From: an uncultured Clostridium sp.
GTDB taxonomy: Bacteria > Bacillota > Clostridia > TANB77 > CAG-508
Length of the DNA: 13,697 bases
Assembly: GCA_900556945.1 (NCBI GenBank)
Contig: USQP01000004.1
Location: 1-13,697, forward strand
Reading direction: 5' to 3'
This document shows, one piece after another, positions 8,858 to 13,697 of this stretch. The number at the start of each line of letters is the position of its first letter. Within the stretch, counting starts at the first letter, position 1. The translations under genes were made by a program, and so were the position numbers. Under the pieces are notes generated by a model. It made no database searches and was not told where the DNA came from. It saw nothing but the letters and a program-made list of their open reading frames with translations.

Positions 8858-10000
8858 TTATATTTTTTGTTTTTCTTTCTTTTTCTCCGCTAACTTTAAA
8901 TTAACATAGTCTTCTACCAATATTTTAACAACCGCAATAACAGGCACGGCTAAAAACATCCCTAATATTCCAAAATAAGCTCCTCCAACAGTTACTGCAA
9001 ATATAACAAGTAATGGACTTATCTTCAACGATTTTCCTATAATTTTAGGATTAATAATATTGGCATCAATTTGTTGTAGTATAATAACTACAATTAACAT
9101 CCATATGGCTTGTGTAAAACCTCCTGTTATTAATGTAATAATGGCAGATATTCCCACTGCAATAATCGCTCCAAAATATGGTATCATATTAAATAATCCA
9201 ATAAAGAATCCTAATAAAGGCGCATATTTAATCCTCATGATTGTCATTGCAATTGTTACGAACGAACCAACTACAATTGCATCTAAAAATTGACTTGCTA
9301 TAAATTTGAAAAATATTTCATTTGAATCATTAAAATATTTATCAATATTTTGATAGGTTTTATCTTTAAACACAGCACTTGCAAACTTTTTTAAAAATCC
9401 TAGTATTTGTTTTCTTTCTACTAAAATATAAATCGATACAATAACAGCCACAAATACATCAAATACACTAGTTACTGCATTCATTGCTCCTATCACATAT
9501 TCTAATATTTTATCTAAATTAAAATATTGTTTGATATTAATATTTTGTATATTACTAATTGCTTCCTGTACCAAATCTCCTTTCAATATTGAATCTTCTT
9601 CTAGTTCATGATATTGATTGATTGCTATTTCAAAATAGCTTTGTATATTATTGAATAAATCTGCTACACTTTCTACTACTACTGGCAAAATCACGCTAAA
9701 TAGTACCATTATCAATAAAATTACTATTAGATAAACAGTTGCCACACTTAATGTCCTTGCCTTTTTCTTTATCAACTTACTCTTCGACTTTTCGTATAAT
9801 TTTTCTATTTTCTTGCATGGCATAAAAAGTAAATAAGCGATAAAAATCCCAGCAAAGAATGGTCCTAAAATGCTAAAGAATTTTCCTACTACATTCATAA
9901 CATCTCCAAAGCTATCAAGTGCTTTATATACTATGATGATTGCCACTCCTAGCAAGAACCAATAAATCCACTTTTTCCAATGATTCCTTACCTCATTCAT
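8858..10000 (-). CDS. AI-2E / PerM family transporter-like membrane protein
   Basis: This is a 380-residue polytopic membrane protein of the AI-2E transporter family (PF01594, COG0628). Some members are linked to autoinducer-2 export or to Na+/H+ antiport, but the substrate here cannot be told. The layout is typical: two N-terminal hydrophobic segments (about 12-62), a charged stretch, a third segment (about 87-112), a soluble middle with IQNINIKQYF, then a membrane-rich C-terminal half. The C-terminal half holds the family signature INPKIIGKSLKISPLLV near 314-330. The tail is lysine-rich. The ATG at 9998-10000 is the first in frame. AAAGGA lies 12 bases upstream, a little far for an ideal site. 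It begins 70 bp after exoA with no clear promoter or terminator between, so co-transcription with exoA is likely. Confidence 0.9.
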   Translation of the reverse strand: MNEVRNHWKKWIYWFLLGVAIIIVYKALDSFGDVMNVVGKFFSILGPFFAGIFIAYLLFMPCKKIEKLYEKSKSKLIKKKARTLSVATVYLIVILLIMVLFSVILPVVVESVADLFNNIQSYFEIAINQYHELEEDSILKGDLVQEAISNIQNINIKQYFNLDKILEYVIGAMNAVTSVFDVFVAVIVSIYILVERKQILGFLKKFASAVFKDKTYQNIDKYFNDSNEIFFKFIASQFLDAIVVGSFVTIAMTIMRIKYAPLLGFFIGLFNMIPYFGAIIAVGISAIITLITGGFTQAIWMLIVVIILQQIDANIINPKIIGKSLKISPLLVIFAVTVGGAYFGILGMFLAVPVIAVVKILVEDYVNLKLAEKKKEKQKI

Positions 10001-10070
10001 ACTAATTCATATTCCTTTCTAAAAATATCTCTCCTTTTTTAACTCTTTTTAAACCTCTTATACTTCGGTT

Positions 10071-10826
10071 TTAAATTTCTATTTCCAATTCTACGGGGCA
10101 ATGATCACTTCCCATTATATTTGAATCAATTTTTGTTTCTCTTATTTTTTGTTTTATATCTTTTGAAACAATAAAATAGTCAATTCTCCATCCTATATCT
10201 TTTTCTCTAGCTTTTCGCATATAGGACCACCATGTATAAGCATTTTCCTTATTTGGATATAAATATCGAAAGCTATCAATAAATCCCGCGTCTAGTAACT
10301 CCGTCATTTTGCTTCTCTCCTCGTCCGTAAAACCCGCACTCCTTCTGTTTGTTTTTGGATTCTTTAAATCAATTTCTTTGTGTGCCACATTTAGGTCTCC
10401 ACAAACAATAACTGGTTTTATTTGATTTAATGTTACTAAATATCTTCTAATTTCATCTTCCCATATTTGTCTATATGCTAATCTTTCAAGTTCCCTTTTT
10501 GAATTTGGTGTATAAATGTTGACCATATAAAATTTATCATACTCTAGCGTAATCACTCTTCCTTCTTTATCATGTTCTTCTATCCCAATCCCATATTTTA
10601 CAGACATAGGCTCTTTTTTGGTAAATACAGCTGTTCCTGAATAGCCTTTTTTTTCTGCACTATTCCAATAACTTTTATAGCCAGTAAATTGCAAATTAAT
10701 TTGATTTGGCATACATTTTGTTTCTTGAATACAGAAAATATCAGCATCTGCCTGTTTAAAAAATTCTTCAAATCCTTTGTTTATACAAGCTCTTATTCCA
10801 TTTACGTTCCACGAAATAGCTTTCAT
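10071..10826 (-). CDS. exoA: Exodeoxyribonuclease III / AP endonuclease (ExoA/XthA)
   Basis: This is a base-excision-repair enzyme of the exonuclease III family. It cuts DNA 5' to abasic sites and trims 3' ends, with Mg as cofactor. With the ATG at 10824-10826 it has 252 residues, the family's usual length, and begins MKAISWNVNG. The metal and catalytic motifs are all present: N9 in WNVNG, E35 in IQETK, the NIYTPNS segment with the catalytic Tyr, GDLNVAH, GWRIDYF, and the closing GSDHCPVELEI with the catalytic Asp-His pair. The frame stays open 34 codons upstream to 10928, but that part covers the promoter and the end of the IS element and is not part of the gene. Its promoter is intact although an IS lies four bases beyond the -35 box. 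Confidence 0.95.
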   Translation of the reverse strand: MKAISWNVNGIRACINKGFEEFFKQADADIFCIQETKCMPNQINLQFTGYKSYWNSAEKKGYSGTAVFTKKEPMSVKYGIGIEEHDKEGRVITLEYDKFYMVNIYTPNSKRELERLAYRQIWEDEIRRYLVTLNQIKPVIVCGDLNVAHKEIDLKNPKTNRRSAGFTDEERSKMTELLDAGFIDSFRYLYPNKENAYTWWSYMRKAREKDIGWRIDYFIVSKDIKQKIRETKIDSNIMGSDHCPVELEIEI

Positions 10827-10869
10827 CTTAACTCTCATTCCTTTCTTAAGGTTAAAATATAATGACTTT

Positions 10870-10898
10870 ATTTTACTATAGAAAACAAAAAATAGCAA
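10870..10898 (-). promoter_or_regulatory. Predicted promoter of exoA
   Basis: The -35 box TTGCTA (10893-10898), a 17-bp spacer and the -10 box TAAAAT (10870-10875) predict a start near 10863 and a leader of about 37 nt. The IS left end (10903) lies four bases upstream of the -35 box. Confidence 0.6.
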
Positions 10899-10902
10899 GT
10901 TT

Positions 10903-10927
10903 TGAAGTGAACCCAAATTATTAGACA
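10903..10927 (+). repeat. IS left terminal inverted repeat
   Basis: It begins TGAAGTGAACCCAAA and pairs with 12323-12347 at 20 of 25 positions. TGAACCC within it also forms the outer part of a hairpin over the orfA ribosome binding site. Confidence 0.8.
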
Positions 10928-10951
10928 AAAAAGTTTAATAAGGAGGGTTCA
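10908..10951 (+). promoter_or_regulatory. Hairpin that can sequester the orfA ribosome binding site
   Basis: In a plus-strand transcript TGAACCC (10908-10914) pairs with GGGTTCA (10945-10951), and TTATTAGAC (10918-10926) pairs with GTTTAATAA (10933-10941) with one G.U pair. A symmetric AAA/GGA internal loop joins the two stems, and the end loop is A6. The Shine-Dalgarno AAGGAGGG (10940-10947) lies inside the structure. The 5' arm begins in the terminal repeat, so only transcripts entering from outside, or starting at the very end, contain the full hairpin. Confidence 0.65.
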
Positions 10952-10955
10952 TTTT

Positions 10956-11465
10956 ATGTCAAAATATTCAAATGAATTTAAACTAGAAGTAGTGCAATAT
11001 TATCTAAAAAATGGAGGATATGGAACAACAGCAGACAAATTTGGAATACCAGCTTTTGATACTGTGAGGAAATGGGTAAAAAAATATAAAGAACATGGAG
11101 AAAAAGGATTGATCAAGAATATAAAAACATCATATAGTGGAGAATTTAAACAAAATGTGGTAGAATATATGCATACAAACCATTTATCATGTCAAGAAAC
11201 AACAATTCATTTTAATTTAGGTTGTACAAATATTGTTAGTAAATGGGAACGTATATATTATGAGAAAGGACCACAGGCACTTTATGAGAATCAATGTGGT
11301 AGAAATAAAAATATGAGTTCTAAACCAAGAAAAAAGAAATTATCTAAAGAAAATGAAGAAGATTTAATCGAAGAAGTTCAAAGACTTAGAATGGAAAATG
11401 CATATTTAAAAAAATTGCAAGCCTTAGTTCAGGAAAGAACAAAGCCAAAACATCCGAAAAAGTAA
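10956..11465 (+). CDS. IS150-type transposase OrfA (DNA-binding subunit)
   Basis: This 169-residue OrfA has two consecutive helix-turn-helix units, about 1-55 (MSKYSNEFKLEVVQYYLKNG onward, ending near HGEKGLIK) and 60-110 (YSGEFKQNVVEYMHTNHL onward). A basic stretch PRKKK follows, then a leucine-zipper-like coiled coil near 133-158 (EEVQRLRMENAYLKKLQALV). It binds the IS ends and, fused to OrfB, directs the transposase to them. The ATG lies eight bases after AAGGAGGG. It ends in AAA AAG TAA, where a -1 shift would join it to orfB. Its length matches the double-HTH IS150 group rather than short IS3 OrfAs. Confidence 0.92.
   Translation: MSKYSNEFKLEVVQYYLKNGGYGTTADKFGIPAFDTVRKWVKKYKEHGEKGLIKNIKTSYSGEFKQNVVEYMHTNHLSCQETTIHFNLGCTNIVSKWERIYYEKGPQALYENQCGRNKNMSSKPRKKKLSKENEEDLIEEVQRLRMENAYLKKLQALVQERTKPKHPKK
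11457..11462 (+). other. Probable -1 ribosomal frameshift site joining orfA and orfB
   Basis: The last sense codons of orfA are AAA AAG, followed directly by TAA. A -1 slip there reads on as GTA ATA GTA ATA GGT GAA TTA AGG in the orfB frame. That gives KVIVIGELRHEFKLEALLKYA, typical of the start of IS150 OrfB, and a fusion of about 450 residues. The base before the A-run is G, so the heptamer is not the ideal A AAA AAG. I see no strong downstream stem. Confidence 0.65.
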
Positions 11466-11506
11466 TAGTAATAGGTGAATTAAGGCATGAATTTAAATTA
11501 GAGGCT

Positions 11507-12307
11507 TTGTTAAAATATGCGGAAGTAACAAGAAGTACGTTTTATTACCAATTAAATAGATTGAAAGAACCAGATAAATACAAAGAAATAAAAGAAGAAA
11601 TCACAGCGATTTATCACGAAAATAAAGGAAGATATGGATATAGAAGAATAACTTTAGAACTTCATAATAGAGGATTTTGTATTAATCATAAGACAGTAAG
11701 AAAATTAATGAAAGAGTTAGGATTACAATGTTTTGTTAGAGTACAAAAATATAAATCATATAAAGGTGAAGTAGGAAAAATATGTGATAATTTATTAAAT
11801 CGTGAGTTTGAAGCAGAAAATCCAAACGAAAAATGGGTTACAGACATTACTGAATTTAAAGTGCATAATAAAAAGTTATATTTATCACCAATAGTTGATT
11901 TATTTAATGGAGAGGTAATAAGCTTTAATTTATCTAGGCATCCAGTATTTACACAAGTGGTTGACATGTTGGAAAAAGCATTTAAGAAAATACCGAATAA
12001 TACCAATTTAATACTACATTCCGATCAAGGTTGGCAATACCAAATGAAGCAGTATCAGCACCTATTAAAAGAAAAAGGAATTAGACAGAGTATGTCAAGA
12101 AAAGGAAATTGTTTAGATAATTCATTAGCAGAAAACTTCTTTGGTTTACTAAAATCAGAATTATTTTATATGAAAGAATATAAAACAATAGAAGAATTAG
12201 AAAAAGATATAATAGAATACATAGATTATTATAATAATAAAAGGATAAAGGGCAAATTAAAAGGAATGAGCCCTGTACAATACAGAGCTCATTCCCAAGC
12301 TGCCTAG
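11507..12307 (+). CDS. IS150-type transposase OrfB (DDE integrase domain)
   Basis: This is the catalytic part of the IS3-family transposase with an rve-type RNase H fold. Counted from the TTG at 11507 it has 266 residues. The N-terminal part (about 25-85) is the HTH_21-like segment with GRYGYRRIT. The catalytic triad is D113 (WVTDIT), D173 (LHSDQGWQYQ) and E209 (SLAENFFG), with exactly 35 residues between the last two, the DD(35)E spacing. The frame is open well upstream of the TTG, through the end of orfA, so the active product is probably the OrfAB fusion and the TTG may not be used. No inactivating stop or frameshift is visible. A hairpin lies in its last codons. Confidence 0.92.
   Translation: MLKYAEVTRSTFYYQLNRLKEPDKYKEIKEEITAIYHENKGRYGYRRITLELHNRGFCINHKTVRKLMKELGLQCFVRVQKYKSYKGEVGKICDNLLNREFEAENPNEKWVTDITEFKVHNKKLYLSPIVDLFNGEVISFNLSRHPVFTQVVDMLEKAFKKIPNNTNLILHSDQGWQYQMKQYQHLLKEKGIRQSMSRKGNCLDNSLAENFFGLLKSELFYMKEYKTIEELEKDIIEYIDYYNNKRIKGKLKGMSPVQYRAHSQAA
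12254..12295 (-). terminator. Terminator-like hairpin in the orfB 3' end, acting on minus-strand transcripts
   Basis: GGAATGAGC (12263-12271) pairs with GCTCATTCC (12287-12295), and CTGT (12273-12276) pairs with ACAG (12282-12285), with one mismatch and a 5-nt loop. On the minus strand the stem is followed by TTTTAATTT. Minus-strand transcription entering the IS is what comes out of rplT, only about 55 bp away, so this is the first terminator that operon meets. On the plus strand no T-run follows. Confidence 0.6.
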
Positions 12308-12322
12308 TACCTAGTCAAAAAA

Positions 12323-12347
12323 TGTCCAATTTTTTGGGTTCAGTACA
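12323..12347 (-). repeat. IS right terminal inverted repeat
   Basis: Read on the minus strand it begins TGTACTGAACCCAAAAAATT and continues GGACA. This is the usual form of an IS150-group end as I remember it. It matches the left end at 20 of 25 positions and stops three bases from the rplT stop codon. Confidence 0.8.
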
Positions 12348-12350
12348 TTA

Positions 12351-12701
12351 TTATGCTTTTTTTGCAATTTCAGCTATTTCTGTAAAAGCTTTTGGATCTG
12401 ATACGGCAAGCTCTGCTAACATTTTTCTATTAATGGTAACATTTGCTTTCTTTAATCCTGCTATCATTTTACTATAAGTTGTTCCATTCATTCTTGCTGC
12501 TGCATTAATTCTTGCTATCCATAATTTTCTAAAATCACTCTTTTTATCTTTTCTTCCTACATAAGCATATGATAAAGATTTCATAACTGCTTGATTAGCA
12601 TTTCTAAATCTATAACTTTTTGCTCCATAATATCCTTTCGCTTGTTTTAATATTTTCTTGTGTCTTGCTCTTGTTGTTCTTGCTGTTTTTACTCTTGCCA
12701 T
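12351..12701 (-). CDS. rplT: 50S ribosomal protein bL20
   Basis: This is a 116-residue, very basic protein that binds 23S rRNA early in 50S assembly. In Firmicutes it also represses its own operon by binding the leader. It begins [20 protein letters not shown] and holds the conserved [15 protein letters not shown] and [15 protein letters not shown] stretches. The ATG follows GGAAGGTGA at good spacing, 25 bp after rpmI. The stop lies three bases from an IS end, so the natural downstream region of the operon has been displaced. Confidence 0.97.
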   Translation of the reverse strand: MARVKTARTTRARHKKILKQAKGYYGAKSYRFRNANQAVMKSLSYAYVGRKDKKSDFRKLWIARINAAARMNGTTYSKMIAGLKKANVTINRKMLAELAVSDPKAFTEIAEIAKKA

Positions 12702-12726
12702 TTACGATTCACCTTCCTTTTTCACA

Positions 12727-12930
12727 TTAATTACCATATGGTAATAATTTTTTAATTGTATTTTCGCAGCTCTTATCTGCATATCCGTTTTGAATTCTTC
12801 CTGATTTCTTTTGTCTTTTTGTTTTATTAGCTAATAAGTGTCTTCTGTTTGATTTTGTTCTTTTTACTTTTCCTTTAGCTGTTAAAGAATATCTTTTCTT
12901 TGCAGCCTTATTTGTTTTTAATTTTGGCAT
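12727..12930 (-). CDS. rpmI: 50S ribosomal protein bL35
   Basis: This is a 67-residue basic protein with the family start MPKLKTNKAAKKRYSLTAKG and the central HLLANKTKRQKK stretch. It is a small structural protein of the large subunit. The ATG follows AAAGGAG. It lies 51 bp after infC and 25 bp before rplT in the invariant infC-rpmI-rplT order. The C-terminus (KKLLPYGN) is of normal length. Confidence 0.96.
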   Translation of the reverse strand: MPKLKTNKAAKKRYSLTAKGKVKRTKSNRRHLLANKTKRQKKSGRIQNGYADKSCENTIKKLLPYGN

Positions 12931-12981
12931 AATTATAAACTCCTTTCACCTTTTATTGCTTTGCTTTATATTATTAGCAGA

Positions 12982-13497
12982 TTATTTATCTGCTTTTTTA
13001 GCTAAAATTGTAAACATATTTCTACCTTCTAATTTTGGTTTTTTCTCAACAATTGCAACATCTTCTAAATTTTCTATAAATTTATTTAGAACGATCTCTC
13101 CTGCTTTTGAATTGTTTACTTCTCTTCCCCTAAATCTAACCGTTATTTTTACTTTGTTTCCATCTGTTAAAAATTTTCTTGCATTTTTAGATTTAAAACC
13201 AAAGTCATGTTCTTCAATATTTGGAGTAACTCTTATTTCTTTTACTTCTAAAACTTTTTGTTTTTTCTTGGCTTCTTTTTCTTTTTTCGCCTGTTCAAAT
13301 TTGTATTTTCCATAGTTCATTATTTTACAAACTACTGGATTTGCATTTGGTGCAACTAATACTAAATCCAAGTTTTTTTCTTCTGCTTTTGCTAAAGCTT
13401 CATTAAAAGAAATTACACCTAATTTTTCTCCACTTTCTCCTATTAATTGAACTTCTTTTGCTCTGATTTGTCTGTTAATTGGTAATTCTTGTTTTAT
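12982..13497 (-). CDS. infC: Translation initiation factor IF-3, probable AUA start
   Basis: IF3 keeps the 30S subunit free of the 50S and checks the start codon and initiator tRNA. The protein has 171 residues: an N-domain (about 1-75, ELPINRQIRAKEVQLIG then NPVVCKIMNYGKYKFEQ), a lysine-rich linker (about 76-88) and a C-domain (VKEIRVTPNIEEHDFGFKSK then KITVRFRGRE). GGAGGTG (13506-13512) is followed by TTTTTT and then ATA AAA CAA GAA TTA CCA, where the conserved N-terminus begins. The only ordinary in-frame starts, TTG and GTG, fall inside the ribosome binding site. AUA is a rare start of the kind IF3 rejects, as for the AUU of E. coli infC, and would allow autoregulation. A 7-bp hairpin (12976-12994) straddles the stop codon. 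Confidence 0.93.
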   Translation of the reverse strand: MKQELPINRQIRAKEVQLIGESGEKLGVISFNEALAKAEEKNLDLVLVAPNANPVVCKIMNYGKYKFEQAKKEKEAKKKQKVLEVKEIRVTPNIEEHDFGFKSKNARKFLTDGNKVKITVRFRGREVNNSKAGEIVLNKFIENLEDVAIVEKKPKLEGRNMFTILAKKADK

Positions 13498-13514
13498 AAA
13501 AAACACCTCCAATA

Positions 13515-13547
13515 ATAAAAAATTTGACTTTTGTTACAAGTCAAATT
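13515..13547 (-). terminator. Attenuator (intrinsic terminator) in the infC leader
   Basis: In the minus-strand RNA, AATTTGACTT (13538-13547) pairs perfectly with AAGTCAAATT (13521-13530) over a 7-nt loop. TTTTATTATT follows at once, about 20 bases before the infC start. This fits premature termination ahead of a ribosomal protein operon. Confidence 0.75.
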
Positions 13548-13653
13548 CAAAATAAACTTAGCAAATACATACTAAAATTATTAAATTTCTAACCTTTTTC
13601 CTTGTTTAGATAAGGTGAGAAGCTTGACTTCTTCTTGTAACATTTATTATTAT
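13548..13653 (-). promoter_or_regulatory. L20-type leader of the infC-rpmI-rplT operon (5' end outside the window)
   Basis: The region upstream of infC contains AAGTCAAGCTTCTCACCTTA on the minus strand, which resembles the conserved core of Firmicutes L20 leaders. Its 5' segment TGTTACAAG (13634-13642) is complementary to CTTGTAACA (13532-13540), the 5' arm and loop of the attenuator. With TCAA/TTGA this makes 13 pairs around a 6-nt bulge, so it can act as an antiterminator. The known model is that bL20 binding favours termination. No promoter is visible before the adapter begins. Confidence 0.65.
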
Positions 13654-13697
13654 CTGTCTCTTATACACATCTCCGAGCCCACGAGACGCGTAGTAAT
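13654..13697 (-). other. Illumina Nextera Read 2 adapter with i7 index (artefact)
   Basis: Positions 13654-13687 are the reverse complement of the Nextera Read 2 adapter (CTGTCTCTTATACACATCT then CCGAGCCCACGAGAC). GCGTAGTA at 13688-13695 is in the i7 index position, and AT begins the P7 part. This is library sequence, not genome. Confidence 0.97.

Larger units (their letters stand above)
10903..12347 (+). mobile_element. IS3-family insertion sequence, IS150 group, complete
   Basis: This is a 1445-bp element with imperfect terminal inverted repeats. The outer 25 bases at each end match at 20 positions, starting TG and sharing TGAACCCAAA and GACA. It carries the standard two overlapping-frame genes orfA and orfB, and both look intact. 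It lies opposite to the host genes, between rplT and exoA. The flanking triplets (TTT on the left, TTA on the right) do not make a target duplication, so the insertion may be old or a flank rearranged. Confidence 0.9.

Noticed and set aside
10026..10080. A possible terminator between exoA and the AI-2E gene (AAACC/GGTTT)
   Set aside because: It has a short stem, a long loop and no T-run in the right place.
10827..10928. A 34-residue N-terminal extension of exonuclease III
   Set aside because: It covers the predicted exoA promoter and the IS end. The family begins at MKAISWNVNG.
11686..12006. A 106-codon minus-strand frame in the IS
   Set aside because: It is antisense to the catalytic domain of OrfB, with low complexity and no start signal.
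12976..12999. A plus-strand terminator-like hairpin (AGCAGAT/ATCTGCT followed by T6)
   Set aside because: No plus-strand gene lies upstream to be terminated. On the minus strand no T-run follows, so I note it only as a hairpin across the infC stop codon.
43..13653. CRISPR array, tRNA, rRNA, phage or toxin-antitoxin system
   Set aside because: I found no regularly spaced direct repeats, no tRNA or rRNA-like sequence, and no phage or toxin-antitoxin gene. Apart from the IS and the small repeats the window is ordinary core genome.

Overview
The window is AT-rich (about one third G+C by eye) and comes from a Gram-positive, low-GC bacterium of the Firmicutes, most likely an uncultured Clostridia lineage. 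The reasons are strong GGAGG-type ribosome binding sites, TTG and GTG starts, an RpoC of Clostridium/Bacillus length with the usual two zinc sites, an infC-rpmI-rplT operon behind an L20-type attenuator leader, and the closest family resemblances of the ExoA and AI-2E proteins. The standard bacterial code fits: TGG is used for Trp, and TAA and TAG for stops. Both ends (1-42 and 13654-13697) are Illumina Nextera adapter plus index sequence, so the real DNA is 43-13653.

All host genes lie on the minus strand, so transcription runs from high to low coordinates. From the right: an L20-type leader with an intrinsic attenuator (about 13515-13653), then infC (IF3, apparently with an AUA start), rpmI (bL35) and rplT (bL20). 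An IS3-family, IS150-group element (10903-12347) follows in the opposite orientation, three bases after the rplT stop and four bases from the -35 box of the next gene, exoA (exonuclease III). Next come a PerM/AI-2E family membrane protein and a COG2426 small membrane protein with its own promoter. The last block is rpoB and rpoC, with a strong promoter and a leader of about 360 nt. The usual rplKAJL genes are not upstream of rpoB in this window.

The two large RNA polymerase genes fill over half the window. The rpoB leader holds three hairpins and a mutually exclusive pairing that looks like a regulatory switch. The 334-bp rpoB-rpoC spacer holds a short coding-like remnant and a repeat-like stem-loop whose edge touches the rpoC ribosome binding site. 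A 183-bp imperfect palindrome containing a terminator-like hairpin follows rpoC.

The genes are core translation and transcription functions plus common housekeeping genes, and I see no new multi-gene system. The unusual features are regulatory and structural: the IS hairpin that hides its own ribosome binding site, the AUA start of infC, the rpoB leader, the repeat at rpoC, and the palindrome after rpoC.
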